In this document: one piece after another, positions 1 through 7,388 of the stretch
Layout of the letters: each line of letters starts with the position of its first letter
How positions within the stretch are numbered: the stretch's first letter is position 1
Virus record (IMG/VR): IMGVR_UViG_3300025813_000006
Location: 1-22,623 of that record
Length of the DNA stretch: 22,623 nt
Source of the DNA: a virus
Direction: 5' to 3' (one strand)
Notes under the pieces: generated by a model
Seen by the model: only the letters and a program-made list of their open reading frames with translations
Database searches by the model: none
Told to the model about the DNA's origin: nothing
Program-made: the position numbers and the translations under genes

Positions 1-774
1 TCCGATCTGGTTGAACCTAGAGTTACTGGTACTGTTGACGTTCAGTATACGGTCAAAGACTCCGTATCTAATTTAGGAATATCCGGTGTCAAGGTTTGGA
101 TAACTGCTGATATTAGTAATTCTCAGAATCCCTTCTGGTTGGGTTACACTGACTTTGCAGGTGTGATACGGGATGCACAAGGCAACTATCCAAGACTAGA
201 CACAGGGGTTATGTACGTCTGGAAACACTCGGCTGGTTACATAGATGATCAAAACCCGCATACTATAGATACATCTGCTGCCACCGTATTTGAAGGTACG
301 ATGACAGCTGTACCAGCTGACGTAGATGACACTACTCCTGTTGTAGCTGCACAGCCATCGTATGCTTATGCTACGCCTGATGATTTTCAGAAGTATTGGT
401 TCTGGGACTTTGGTGACGGAGAAGAGTATGAGCAACTTTGGCCGTTGTTAAGGATGGCTTCTAGTAGAGTTACATCAGCACTATCAGCTAGTGATCAGCT
501 AGACTGTTCTCGCAGCGGATGGGGCGACGACTACTTGAAAGAGTTGTCAATTATAATCGCCGGAGTTATGTTTAACAGTCCTGCTGTTCGCTTGTCGAAT
601 GATCAGCGTGAAATCTATTCGCAATATGTCATACAAGCTCTTGATGGTTTAACGACTGGTGTGGTACAGATCTGCGATGGAGCTACTGGTAAAGGCTATC
701 CGGCCTATGAAACAGCACGCTACGGATTGACTGAACGCAACTACGCTCGTATTGTATCCGAAGAGAGCTACTAA
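1..774 (+). CDS. Connector/neck-like protein with N-terminal Ig-like or regulatory-like beta domain (5' partial)
   Basis: The frame is open from base 1, so the true start lies upstream; 257 residues are visible. Two parts can be seen. The first ~100 residues are beta-rich with the pattern of a carboxypeptidase-regulatory or Ig-like fold: GTVDVQYTV, then GISGVKVWITAD, then GYTDFAGV and a YVWKHSAGY strand. After a Pro/Val/Asp-rich linker (about residues 145-165), the C-terminal part begins YATPDDFQKYW and is helical, including WPLLRMASSRVTSALS and a Ser/Tyr-ending tail. That pattern resembles gp6/Ad1-type head-tail connector proteins. The next gene is an HK97 gp10-like completion protein, which fits a connector here. 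A TTG at 139 is the first in-window candidate start, but homology-like sequence continues upstream of it, so I treat the gene as truncated. It could instead be another virion decoration or neck protein; the connector call is inference from helix pattern and position. Confidence 0.6.
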   Translation, partial: SDLVEPRVTGTVDVQYTVKDSVSNLGISGVKVWITADISNSQNPFWLGYTDFAGVIRDAQGNYPRLDTGVMYVWKHSAGYIDDQNPHTIDTSAATVFEGTMTAVPADVDDTTPVVAAQPSYAYATPDDFQKYWFWDFGDGEEYEQLWPLLRMASSRVTSALSASDQLDCSRSGWGDDYLKELSIIIAGVMFNSPAVRLSNDQREIYSQYVIQALDGLTTGVVQICDGATGKGYPAYETARYGLTERNYARIVSEESY

Positions 775-1325
775 TGACTTATGGAGTAGTGTACAAAGCT
801 ACCAGAAAGAAAGGCATATTCGCATATCCTAAACAGGTCGTCAAGGAAGTAGAAAGTACGCTTGATGGAACAGTAAAGCGAACGCTAATCAAAACGTTTG
901 ATAAGGTGGTCGCTAATTGGGAATCAGATGTATCATTTGCTGCTAGAAAGTTCTTGCGAAGCGAAGCTATATGGGTTAATGTCTATCCAACAGGTGCGGA
1001 TAAGGAGGTGTGGCACTACGTAAACAGAGGTACTAGGAGACATATTATAGAAGCGAAAAATTATGTGCCACGAGGCCAATCAAGACCTAGACTGGTATTT
1101 GAATGGGGCGGTTACGGTTCGTATTCCCCCAAAACATTACCTGGTGGTAAATATGGTATGAGAGGTGGCGCATATGGTCCGCTTTGGTTTTTTGGATCTG
1201 TTGATCATCCCGGCAACGAGCCGCGTGAGTTCTCCAAAGTAATTGGAAGAGCGTATCAAAAACAATTTAATCGTGAGATCAAAAACGCCATTGCGCGTGG
1301 TAAAAGAAAAGCAAGGAGATTTTGA
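774..1325 (+). CDS. HK97 gp10-like tail/neck completion protein
   Basis: This 183-aa basic protein has the hallmarks of HK97 gp10-like proteins, which sit at the head-tail joint and cap or complete the tail. A long N-terminal helix (residues ~18-60) precedes the YVNRGTRRH segment, and near the C-terminus lies a SVDHPGNEPREF segment matching the conserved His-Pro-Gly...Phe signature of the family, followed by a helix of Lys/Arg residues. Its ATG overlaps the previous stop in TAATG, so translation is probably coupled to the connector gene. The C-terminus is strongly basic (KRKARRF). Length is close to the usual 120-190 aa of the family. The family call is from motif recognition and gene order, not from a search. 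Confidence 0.7.
   Translation: MTYGVVYKATRKKGIFAYPKQVVKEVESTLDGTVKRTLIKTFDKVVANWESDVSFAARKFLRSEAIWVNVYPTGADKEVWHYVNRGTRRHIIEAKNYVPRGQSRPRLVFEWGGYGSYSPKTLPGGKYGMRGGAYGPLWFFGSVDHPGNEPREFSKVIGRAYQKQFNREIKNAIARGKRKARRF
1313..1318 (+). promoter_or_regulatory. Ribosome binding site deciding the start at 1327
   Basis: AAGGAG lies 8 bases before the ATG at 1327. It selects this start over the in-frame ATG at 1243, which lies deep in the upstream gene and has no comparable site. Confidence 0.75.
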
Positions 1326-1326
1326 C

Positions 1327-1494
1327 ATGCCCATGAGAAGTCTGTATCATCAATCGAAGAAGAGCGTTACCGCTCAACAACTGGAGGAGCAGAAGAAACA
1401 GTTAGAAGCTGCTCTGAAGGCTGCTGCCAAGAAGGCCACGGCTACCACAAAGGCTGCCGCGAAACCGGCCGATACTAAGAAGGAGAGTAAGTAA
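1327..1494 (+). CDS. Small Lys/Ala-rich protein of unknown function
   Basis: The product is 55 aa. I chose the ATG at 1327 because a strong AAGGAG site precedes it; the frame also opens from 1243, but that would overlap the previous gene by 83 bases. Residues 1-17 are a short polar start (MPMRSLYHQSKKSV), followed by a predicted helix rich in Gln, Glu, Lys and Ala (AQQLEEQKKQLEAALKAAAKK) and then a low-complexity Ala/Lys/Thr tail. It has no Cys, no membrane segment and no recognisable domain. It sits between the tail completion gene and the putative major tail gene, overlapping the latter's ATG by TAATG, so it is expressed as part of the virion operon. Role unknown; a small tail or neck accessory protein is possible. 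Confidence 0.6.
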   Translation: MPMRSLYHQSKKSVTAQQLEEQKKQLEAALKAAAKKATATTKAAAKPADTKKESK

Positions 1495-2933
1495 TGAGCG
1501 AAACTGGTTTACAAAGTAATGTGTACACTACACAGGCCGGGAACGTCTACTTGAAGCAAGCTGGAACGTTTGGTCGCTATGTGTGGGGTGGACGTCGTAT
1601 GCGCATGGATGAAATCCAAGAAGCGCTTGGCGACGTGAGTACCACTACGAGGTTCGATCCTCGTGGCGGTGTACAACGTGATATGCTGCTATCGGACATC
1701 CCTGGCGTAGTTAGCACTACGTTGGTAATGAAGCATGAGCAACTGAACCGCATGAAAGCGGAACTGGCAGCCGGCTTCTGGAATGTAGATAAGCGTATGC
1801 ACGTTCAAGGGCGCGACCGTGATGCTCCTGACAAGTGGGCGGAAATACGCCGCTTGATGTGGGGCAAGGCTACGCAACGAACTGATCCTGGTACCAGTTG
1901 GGAAGCTGAGGAAGAAGGAATGATTCAGCTGCCATGGTCGGCTCTTGATGCGTATGACATCAACCCGGTTGTGTATGCTGAAGGTTCGTCCACTGTAGCC
2001 CATCAGATCGTTGATGTTCGAGCTGCCGTTATGGGTTCTGCGAATCCGAGTGACAACTTGCTATATGCTGTCAGTGGTAATCCTACGGTCGGAGATCCTG
2101 TTCTGCTAGTCAACGCTAACGGTGGAGCAGTTACCAGTTGGGTGGAAAGGGCGCTTACTGGTGAAACCGCTGTGCCTGTTGCAGTTCTGGGTCTAGGAGA
2201 CTTCGTGTTCATCTCGCTCGGAACCAAGATTATGCGCAGCGATGATCGTGGTGTCACCCTGACAGACATTACGCTAACAGACTGGGCAACGAACAATCTG
2301 CTACAGATGGACGCTTTGGATCAGGGCTTCATCTTAGGCTGTGGACAGAACGGTCGTATCTTTGCCTCGTTCGATGGCGCACGCACTTGGGAAATTTTGG
2401 TAGGAGCAGGCGGTCCAACTACCGAGAACTTGCTTCGCATACACATCTCGCGCAACAATCCACAAGTGGCCTGGGCATGTGGTGAGAATAACGCTCTTAT
2501 CAAAACTGAGAATGGCGGCTTCTCCTGGTTCTCGATTACCGGGCCTGCTGCCGCTGAGGACTTGTTAGGTCTGCATGTCGAAGACCCTGATTCTCTACTG
2601 GTACTTTCTGCTGAAGGTATTGTATATGAGACTTCAGACGGCGGAGATACGTGGATTCAACAGGGCGGATTGCCTGGCGTTACTGCTTCTGCATTCGCAC
2701 GTGGTAACATCGTCGGTACTCCAGCCGATGTTTACTATCTGTTCCTAAGCGATACTACCAATGGCGAGTTCGTCTTTCGTAATACCGAAGCTGGTGCTGA
2801 CGGCTATTGGTATCAGGTCGAACAGGCTACCGTTGGTGAGGAATTATATGGTATTGCTGCTGCCGATGTCAACGTTGCCTCAATCGTTGGCGGTACAGCA
2901 GATACCAGTAGCCTGGTAGCACTGGTTGCCTAG
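1494..2933 (+). CDS. Putative major tail (tube) protein with C-terminal Asp-box beta-propeller
   Basis: The 479-aa product occupies the major tail protein slot, after the gp10-like gene and before the chaperone-position genes and the tape measure gene. Residues ~1-165 form one region (beta strands plus the segment MKHEQLNRMKAEL) that I take as the tube-forming part, by position only. Residues ~165-479 carry repeated Asp-box (BNR-type) motifs: SDDRGVTL at 249, SFDGARTW at 292, TENGGFSW at 338 and TSDGGDTW at 380, spaced 43, 46 and 42 residues, with a degenerate copy near 429-440. That is the blade spacing of a six- or seven-bladed propeller like Ycf48, sortilin or sialidases. The residues of sialidase catalysis are not evident, so a structural or carbohydrate-binding role is likelier. 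AAGGAGA precedes the ATG. G+C is higher than in neighbours (52-53% in two 60-base rows counted, versus 33-38% in two tape-measure rows), which may reflect high expression or transfer. Propeller call strong; tube call moderate. Confidence 0.7.
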   Translation: MSETGLQSNVYTTQAGNVYLKQAGTFGRYVWGGRRMRMDEIQEALGDVSTTTRFDPRGGVQRDMLLSDIPGVVSTTLVMKHEQLNRMKAELAAGFWNVDKRMHVQGRDRDAPDKWAEIRRLMWGKATQRTDPGTSWEAEEEGMIQLPWSALDAYDINPVVYAEGSSTVAHQIVDVRAAVMGSANPSDNLLYAVSGNPTVGDPVLLVNANGGAVTSWVERALTGETAVPVAVLGLGDFVFISLGTKIMRSDDRGVTLTDITLTDWATNNLLQMDALDQGFILGCGQNGRIFASFDGARTWEILVGAGGPTTENLLRIHISRNNPQVAWACGENNALIKTENGGFSWFSITGPAAAEDLLGLHVEDPDSLLVLSAEGIVYETSDGGDTWIQQGGLPGVTASAFARGNIVGTPADVYYLFLSDTTNGEFVFRNTEAGADGYWYQVEQATVGEELYGIAAADVNVASIVGGTADTSSLVALVA

Positions 2934-3573
2934 CTTATTCATCACGGTAGATGGCACAGAGCTTCTCATTAACAGGGTTGAACGGGCTGCTATTGATACA
3001 TTCGTAGCAGCCCACCCTGAACCTCAGCCGCCTAGTATCAAGGTTGAGGTTTGGGGTGGTATATTAGAAGATATACCAGACTATGAAGATTTGACATACA
3101 AACAGGAAGTCCGAACCTTTCGTTTGGGCTTAGGTCAAGATCAGATGTCTATAATCTTCCCGGCTATAAGGATTGTCGGAAACCCTCCTGTGCCATCTCA
3201 GGAGTTACTAACACTTCTCAAAAAAGAAAAGCTTACTGACTACGAGTTAATGCAGTATGTCATTTTAGCTGATAAAAACGATTTGGAGTATATCGTAGAT
3301 GAAGTGTTATACTTATCTACTGTCACTATACGCGGTGTAATTGAGGCACAGAAAGCATTTAACGTTCGGTGGATGGATAAGGACGTTACAAAGTGGAAGG
3401 TAGCTCAGCTACCTGCTGATTATACTCCACTGTTTCGTGATCGACAAGTGGCTAAGTATTGCGATTATAATTGGAACAGTTTCTGCGAATTAACTGGGCC
3501 AGAACAGTCTGCGTGTGTCGCCTACTACTTAGCGGACAGGATGTTGGAATACTTATCAAGTAAATGGAGTTAG
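2926..3573 (+). CDS. Putative tail assembly chaperone, first gene (TTG start)
   Basis: This 215-aa protein lies between the major tail gene and the tape measure gene, where siphophages encode the chaperones (lambda G/GT equivalents) that coat the tape measure during assembly. The only start available is TTG at 2926, since an in-frame TAG lies at 2917-2919. It overlaps the tail gene by 8 bases and has no good Shine-Dalgarno site, so it is probably translated by coupling with the upstream gene. The N-terminus (LFITVDGTELL) is beta-like, and the C-terminal segment LTGPEQSACVAYYLADRM resembles the end of many chaperone-region proteins. There is no domain I can name with certainty. The gene order supports the call; the sequence evidence alone is weak. 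Confidence 0.45.
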   Translation: MPSLFITVDGTELLINRVERAAIDTFVAAHPEPQPPSIKVEVWGGILEDIPDYEDLTYKQEVRTFRLGLGQDQMSIIFPAIRIVGNPPVPSQELLTLLKKEKLTDYELMQYVILADKNDLEYIVDEVLYLSTVTIRGVIEAQKAFNVRWMDKDVTKWKVAQLPADYTPLFRDRQVAKYCDYNWNSFCELTGPEQSACVAYYLADRMLEYLSSKWS

Positions 3574-3577
3574 TGAT

Positions 3578-4000
3578 ATGGCCAAGAAGGAATTATTAGA
3601 AAATCAAGTTAGAATCGCGTCGTCCAAGATTGTATTGGACTGTCGCCCTGTTGCTTCAGGTGTCCTTCAAACGTTGTTATCTGAATTAGCAACTCTTGAA
3701 GGTGTTGACATTACTGATCCTGGAACAATACTGCTTGTAGGTGGGAGCCAACAAGCACAGGCAATACAAGCTTCTGAAAAGCTGTTCACGTATTGTACTG
3801 GATGGGGAGTTTCTAATGAGCCTCCGCAAAAACTATCAGAAGTGGCTCAACTTATGGGGGTACGTCCAGATCAACCCAATCTGAAAAGAGCAGCGTGGAT
3901 ACGCTACGACTTAGGAGCTACTCAGCAAGAACTAGGAGATGTAGTAGGTATAGTCATGGGACTTACTTTCACTCCGTCTGATAACGGTAAAGAGGAATAG
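3578..4000 (+). CDS. Conserved-looking protein in the tail assembly chaperone position, second gene
   Basis: A 140-aa protein begins 4 bases after the previous stop, with GGAG 8 bases before its ATG, so it has its own initiation site. It is immediately upstream of the tape measure gene. Visible features are two hydrophobic helical stretches (LLSELATLEGVDITDPG and ELGDVVGIVMGLTF), the motif LFTYCTGWGVSNEPP, and RAAWIRYDLGATQQEL. No catalytic motif is recognised. In lambda-like phages the second chaperone product is made by frameshifting from the first; here the frames differ by +1/-2 and I see no slippery sequence in the possible overlap (3533-3573). Independent translation is the simpler reading. 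It may be a second chaperone or a minor tail protein. Confidence 0.45.
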   Translation: MAKKELLENQVRIASSKIVLDCRPVASGVLQTLLSELATLEGVDITDPGTILLVGGSQQAQAIQASEKLFTYCTGWGVSNEPPQKLSEVAQLMGVRPDQPNLKRAAWIRYDLGATQQELGDVVGIVMGLTFTPSDNGKEE

Positions 4001-4003
4001 AGT

Positions 4004-7000
4004 ATGGTAGGCGGTTTAGGTCTAAGCGCTGATGAGCAACTAGCTCTTCAAGTAATCGTAGAAGGCACAGGTCGATTCATGTCTGATATGAATCGAATCG
4101 ACAGAAGAATAGAAGGCACTACTGGCGGCTGGATGGGTATGTCAGGCATTGTTAGTGGTGCTTTAGCTACTGCTTTTGGTATCGCATTAGTAAAAGCTAT
4201 AGACGCTGCCGCCGAAGCGATGAAGCGCTTAGTTGCAGCAGGTCTGAACTATACTAAAGACGCTATAGATGATGCTCTTGACTTTGAACTGGCTATCACT
4301 AAATTAGACATCGCTGCACGTGATGCTAATGTTACTATGGAAGATTTGGAAGGAGCGTCATTTGCTTTAGGTAAAGACATAAATATAGTCGGTGTAGATG
4401 CCTACGAAGCTGCTGAAGGGTTAAGGACGCTATACCTAGCTGGTATTGATACTGATACGATCTTTGGTGAGGGCGGTTTAGAAAGTACTCTTGACGGAGT
4501 TAGTAGAACTACTGGTGCTTTCAAAAGTTCTGCCGACCTCGCTGCTGCATCGACTCTGGATCTGGACCGCGCCGCTAATCTAGCAGTAGTAACCGTAACA
4601 ACTTTTGGCGAAGAAGCACAAAATTTTGCTAGCGACGCTGAGTTCTTAGACTACGCATTTAATCTAATCGTACAGGTTGCAGATAGTACCACAGCTGAAA
4701 TTTCAGACTTCGAAGGAGCACTAAAGAATGTAGGCCCGACAGCATCAGGTCTGGGGTATCCTATAAGCGAAATATCTAAAGCTATTGGTATCCTATCTGA
4801 TCGTGGTATACGTGGTGCTGAAGCTGGTACTGCCCTGCGGCGTATGCTTGCTAATCTTAACCGTGATACAGCTAAGGTGCGCGAAGCTAATGAAGCATTA
4901 GGTGTAAGTCTATTTGACAGCGAAGGAAAGCTACGTAGTCTTGAAGATGTAATGATGGACTACTCTGCTGCACTCAATACTGATCCTAATAGTGTTGTAG
5001 CGTCTACCATATACGTTAAAGACGCAACAGCAGAACAGACACGCCAGTACCAAGAAGCAATTGATGTACTGGATTCTATGAATGAGAAGATAGCTGACCA
5101 CAATGCTGGGTTGAAGATCGTTTCCGATACAACATTAGAGAAGTATATAGCACAGCAAGGTAATGCTAATAGAGTTATTGCAGAATACAATGAGCTAGGA
5201 GTAATTGCTAAAGAGGTAACTAATCAACTTACAGAGGAGGAGCGTGCTAACTACGTTCAAACGTTAGCAGGTGTGTACGGTCAGAACGCATTCAACGCTC
5301 TAATAGGAGATGGCACAAATCAATTTGCTGCTCTTTCCGAAGAAATGGCCACAGCTACTAATCTTGGCGACCGTGTCACAGCTATGGCTGAGACTGGTCG
5401 AGGAGAGTGGGAGCGACTCACCAGTGTACTAGACACCGTGAAAATTCAATATGGTAGTCTATTCCTTGACGCATTAAAAGATGGAATAATTATACTACGT
5501 GAATGGCTAGTAGCTAATGATGAATGGATTCAAAATGGATTAGAACGTCTAGGTGAAGTCATTGGTGAATTAGCTGAGTGGGCGTTGCCTAAATTTTTAG
5601 AGTTCCTAGAAAAGCTTCCTGAATATGTTGATACCGCTAAAGAAGTATGGAATAATCTAACAAATGCCTTGCAGACAGGCGGCAACTGGATAGAGAAAAA
5701 CTTACTTCCTATACTTGATAAATTTGGTGAGTGGTTTGATATTATCAAACCGCTAATAGCTGGTGTAGCAGATACCGAAATTAACGCTCGTATGCTACCT
5801 GCATTTGAATCTGTCAAACAAGTGCTTGGCGACGATGTGATGCCACTTTTCGAGAGGATTGCAGACTTCTGGGATGAGAATTTACCAAAAGCTGCTGAAC
5901 ATTTTGGGAAGATATGGGAATCCTTTATAAAGCCAGCATTAGAAACGCTAGGTAAATTTGTAGCTACTGTTCTGATACCTGTAATCGGAAAATTAGTTAA
6001 GATCATAGGCACATGGTTGATAGGTTCGCTAGAAGGCTGGGCGAAGATCTACTTCGAGAGAATAGCTCCGCTAGTAGAAGATCTATTCGAGTGGTTAGGA
6101 GAGAATCTAGTACCAGCAATACAAGATTTAGTCGAATGGTTAGCAGAGAATCTGATACCAGCGTTAGAAGATTTCGCTAATTGGATTAACGAAGAAGGAC
6201 TACCTGCGCTATTTGAATTTTATGATACTGTTGTCGTAAAGGTGATAGAGGCTATATCTGATCTAGTAGCGTGGATAAAAGATGACCTGATACCAGCTGT
6301 ACAAGATTTCGCAACATGGCTAACTGAAGAAGCTATACCAGCATTAACCGATTTTTGGGAAATGTTAAGCGATAAAATCAGTACGGCTATCGAAACAGTT
6401 ACTAACTGGATTGAAGAGCATCTAGTACCGATATTCGAATCTCTGACATCTACTGTTAATGAAGATGTAATACCAGCTGTTGATTCACTTCATAAGTGGA
6501 TCGACGAATTCATAGTTCCTATATTTGAAAAGCTATCAGAGCTTGTTACTGAAGTATCTGATGTTGTCAAATTACTAGCTGAATCTGCGATAGATGCCTA
6601 CATCATACCAGCATTTGAGCGATTTCAAGAGCTAATAAATGAAAAGATAGTACCTGCGCTCACTGACGTATGGCATTGGGTTGAAGAAAAAGTAGGAGCT
6701 GCTCTCGAATGGTTAGAAGAGAACGTGCTACCTCCTGTAACAAATGCTTTTGCTGGAGCGCATGCTGTCCTGTTTGATAAGCTAATCCCGTCCTTGAAGG
6801 ACGCATGGCACTGGATTGAAGAAAAAGTAGGTGCTGCACTTCAATGGTTAGATACTGAAGTAGTACAGCCTGCAATAGAAACGCTTCAGAAACTATGGGC
6901 TAAGTTCAATGACGATATACTTCCTGTCTTAAAAGAAGTTAAGGATGCTATCGAAACTGGAGTAGGTTATTTCCTAAACTGGTTTATAGACGAAGTGGTA

Positions 7001-7387
7001 ACTAAAGCTAATGAAGTATTAAGAGGTCTTGAAAAAGTCTTAACAGATGTTAAGAATGGACTTCAATTTGTTATAGATAAGCTACGGTCGTTCAAAGAAT
7101 CGTTTGCTGGATTTACTGTACCTGAAATTCTACAAGGACACTCGCCCCCTCCGTTGTACTATTCGCTAAAATACATTGAAGGTGCTATGGATGATATTAG
7201 TAACAAAGCTGCTCCAAGGTTCACTAAAGCGATGAAAGCTCTACCCGCTCCTGCTTTTGCTATGGGCACTACTTTCAATAGTAATGTTATACAGAATAAT
7301 CAACAGTATAACTTAGAGACTAATACTTTAGTATCGGCTAGTGATCTAGCTCTCGAATTCCAAGAAATGCAAGTAGCGAGAAGGTAG
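4004..7387 (+). CDS. Tail tape measure protein (TP901-like core)
   Basis: The 1127-aa product is the longest in the window and follows the chaperone-position genes, as tape measure proteins do. This protein fixes tail length and leaves the tail ahead of the DNA at infection. Residues ~95-320 contain the TP901-type core, including AIGILSDRGIRGAEAGTALRRML (about 260-282) and LGVSLFDSEGKL. Hydrophobic segments occur at ~43-66 and ~648-675. From residue ~560 to ~975 the protein is an amphipathic helical repeat with prolines on a 15-residue register (see the repeat entry). Near the end are HSPPPLYYSL and an Asn/Gln-rich segment. At 0.15 nm per residue the whole chain would span about 169 nm if fully helical, a rough upper guide to tail length. 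No peptidase or lysozyme domain is visible. Start ATG at 4004 is preceded by GAGGAAT. Confidence 0.9.
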   Translation: MVGGLGLSADEQLALQVIVEGTGRFMSDMNRIDRRIEGTTGGWMGMSGIVSGALATAFGIALVKAIDAAAEAMKRLVAAGLNYTKDAIDDALDFELAITKLDIAARDANVTMEDLEGASFALGKDINIVGVDAYEAAEGLRTLYLAGIDTDTIFGEGGLESTLDGVSRTTGAFKSSADLAAASTLDLDRAANLAVVTVTTFGEEAQNFASDAEFLDYAFNLIVQVADSTTAEISDFEGALKNVGPTASGLGYPISEISKAIGILSDRGIRGAEAGTALRRMLANLNRDTAKVREANEALGVSLFDSEGKLRSLEDVMMDYSAALNTDPNSVVASTIYVKDATAEQTRQYQEAIDVLDSMNEKIADHNAGLKIVSDTTLEKYIAQQGNANRVIAEYNELGVIAKEVTNQLTEEERANYVQTLAGVYGQNAFNALIGDGTNQFAALSEEMATATNLGDRVTAMAETGRGEWERLTSVLDTVKIQYGSLFLDALKDGIIILREWLVANDEWIQNGLERLGEVIGELAEWALPKFLEFLEKLPEYVDTAKEVWNNLTNALQTGGNWIEKNLLPILDKFGEWFDIIKPLIAGVADTEINARMLPAFESVKQVLGDDVMPLFERIADFWDENLPKAAEHFGKIWESFIKPALETLGKFVATVLIPVIGKLVKIIGTWLIGSLEGWAKIYFERIAPLVEDLFEWLGENLVPAIQDLVEWLAENLIPALEDFANWINEEGLPALFEFYDTVVVKVIEAISDLVAWIKDDLIPAVQDFATWLTEEAIPALTDFWEMLSDKISTAIETVTNWIEEHLVPIFESLTSTVNEDVIPAVDSLHKWIDEFIVPIFEKLSELVTEVSDVVKLLAESAIDAYIIPAFERFQELINEKIVPALTDVWHWVEEKVGAALEWLEENVLPPVTNAFAGAHAVLFDKLIPSLKDAWHWIEEKVGAALQWLDTEVVQPAIETLQKLWAKFNDDILPVLKEVKDAIETGVGYFLNWFIDEVVTKANEVLRGLEKVLTDVKNGLQFVIDKLRSFKESFAGFTVPEILQGHSPPPLYYSLKYIEGAMDDISNKAAPRFTKAMKALPAPAFAMGTTFNSNVIQNNQQYNLETNTLVSASDLALEFQEMQVARR
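5708..6925 (+). repeat. 15-residue (45-base) periodic proline repeat inside the tape measure gene
   Basis: Within the tape measure protein, prolines fall at residues 569, 599, 614, 644, 659, 689, 704, 719, 734, 764, 779, 809, 824, 839, 869, 884, 929 and 974. All fit 569+15n, and several skipped positions are multiples of the same unit. Typical units read W-L-x-E-x-L-I-P-A-x-x-D-F. The unit WHWVEEKVGAALEWL and its copy WHWIEEKVGAALQWL are 45 residues apart; at the DNA level 6671-6717 and 6806-6852 match at 41 of 47 bases, 135 bases apart. The protein period is far better conserved than the DNA. Confidence 0.85.
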
Positions 7388-7388
7388 T

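Noticed and set aside
1243-1326. Longer start for the small Lys/Ala-rich gene
   Set aside because: It would overlap the gp10-like gene by 83 bases, whereas AAGGAG stands right before the ATG at 1327.
1494-2933. Sialidase enzyme
   Set aside because: Asp-boxes are structural motifs found in many propellers. The arginine triad and other catalytic residues of sialidases are not evident.
5530-6012. 160-codon open frame on the - strand inside the tape measure gene
   Set aside because: It lies wholly opposite the strongly supported tape measure gene, and its openness follows from that gene's periodic codon pattern. No ribosome site or recognisable product.
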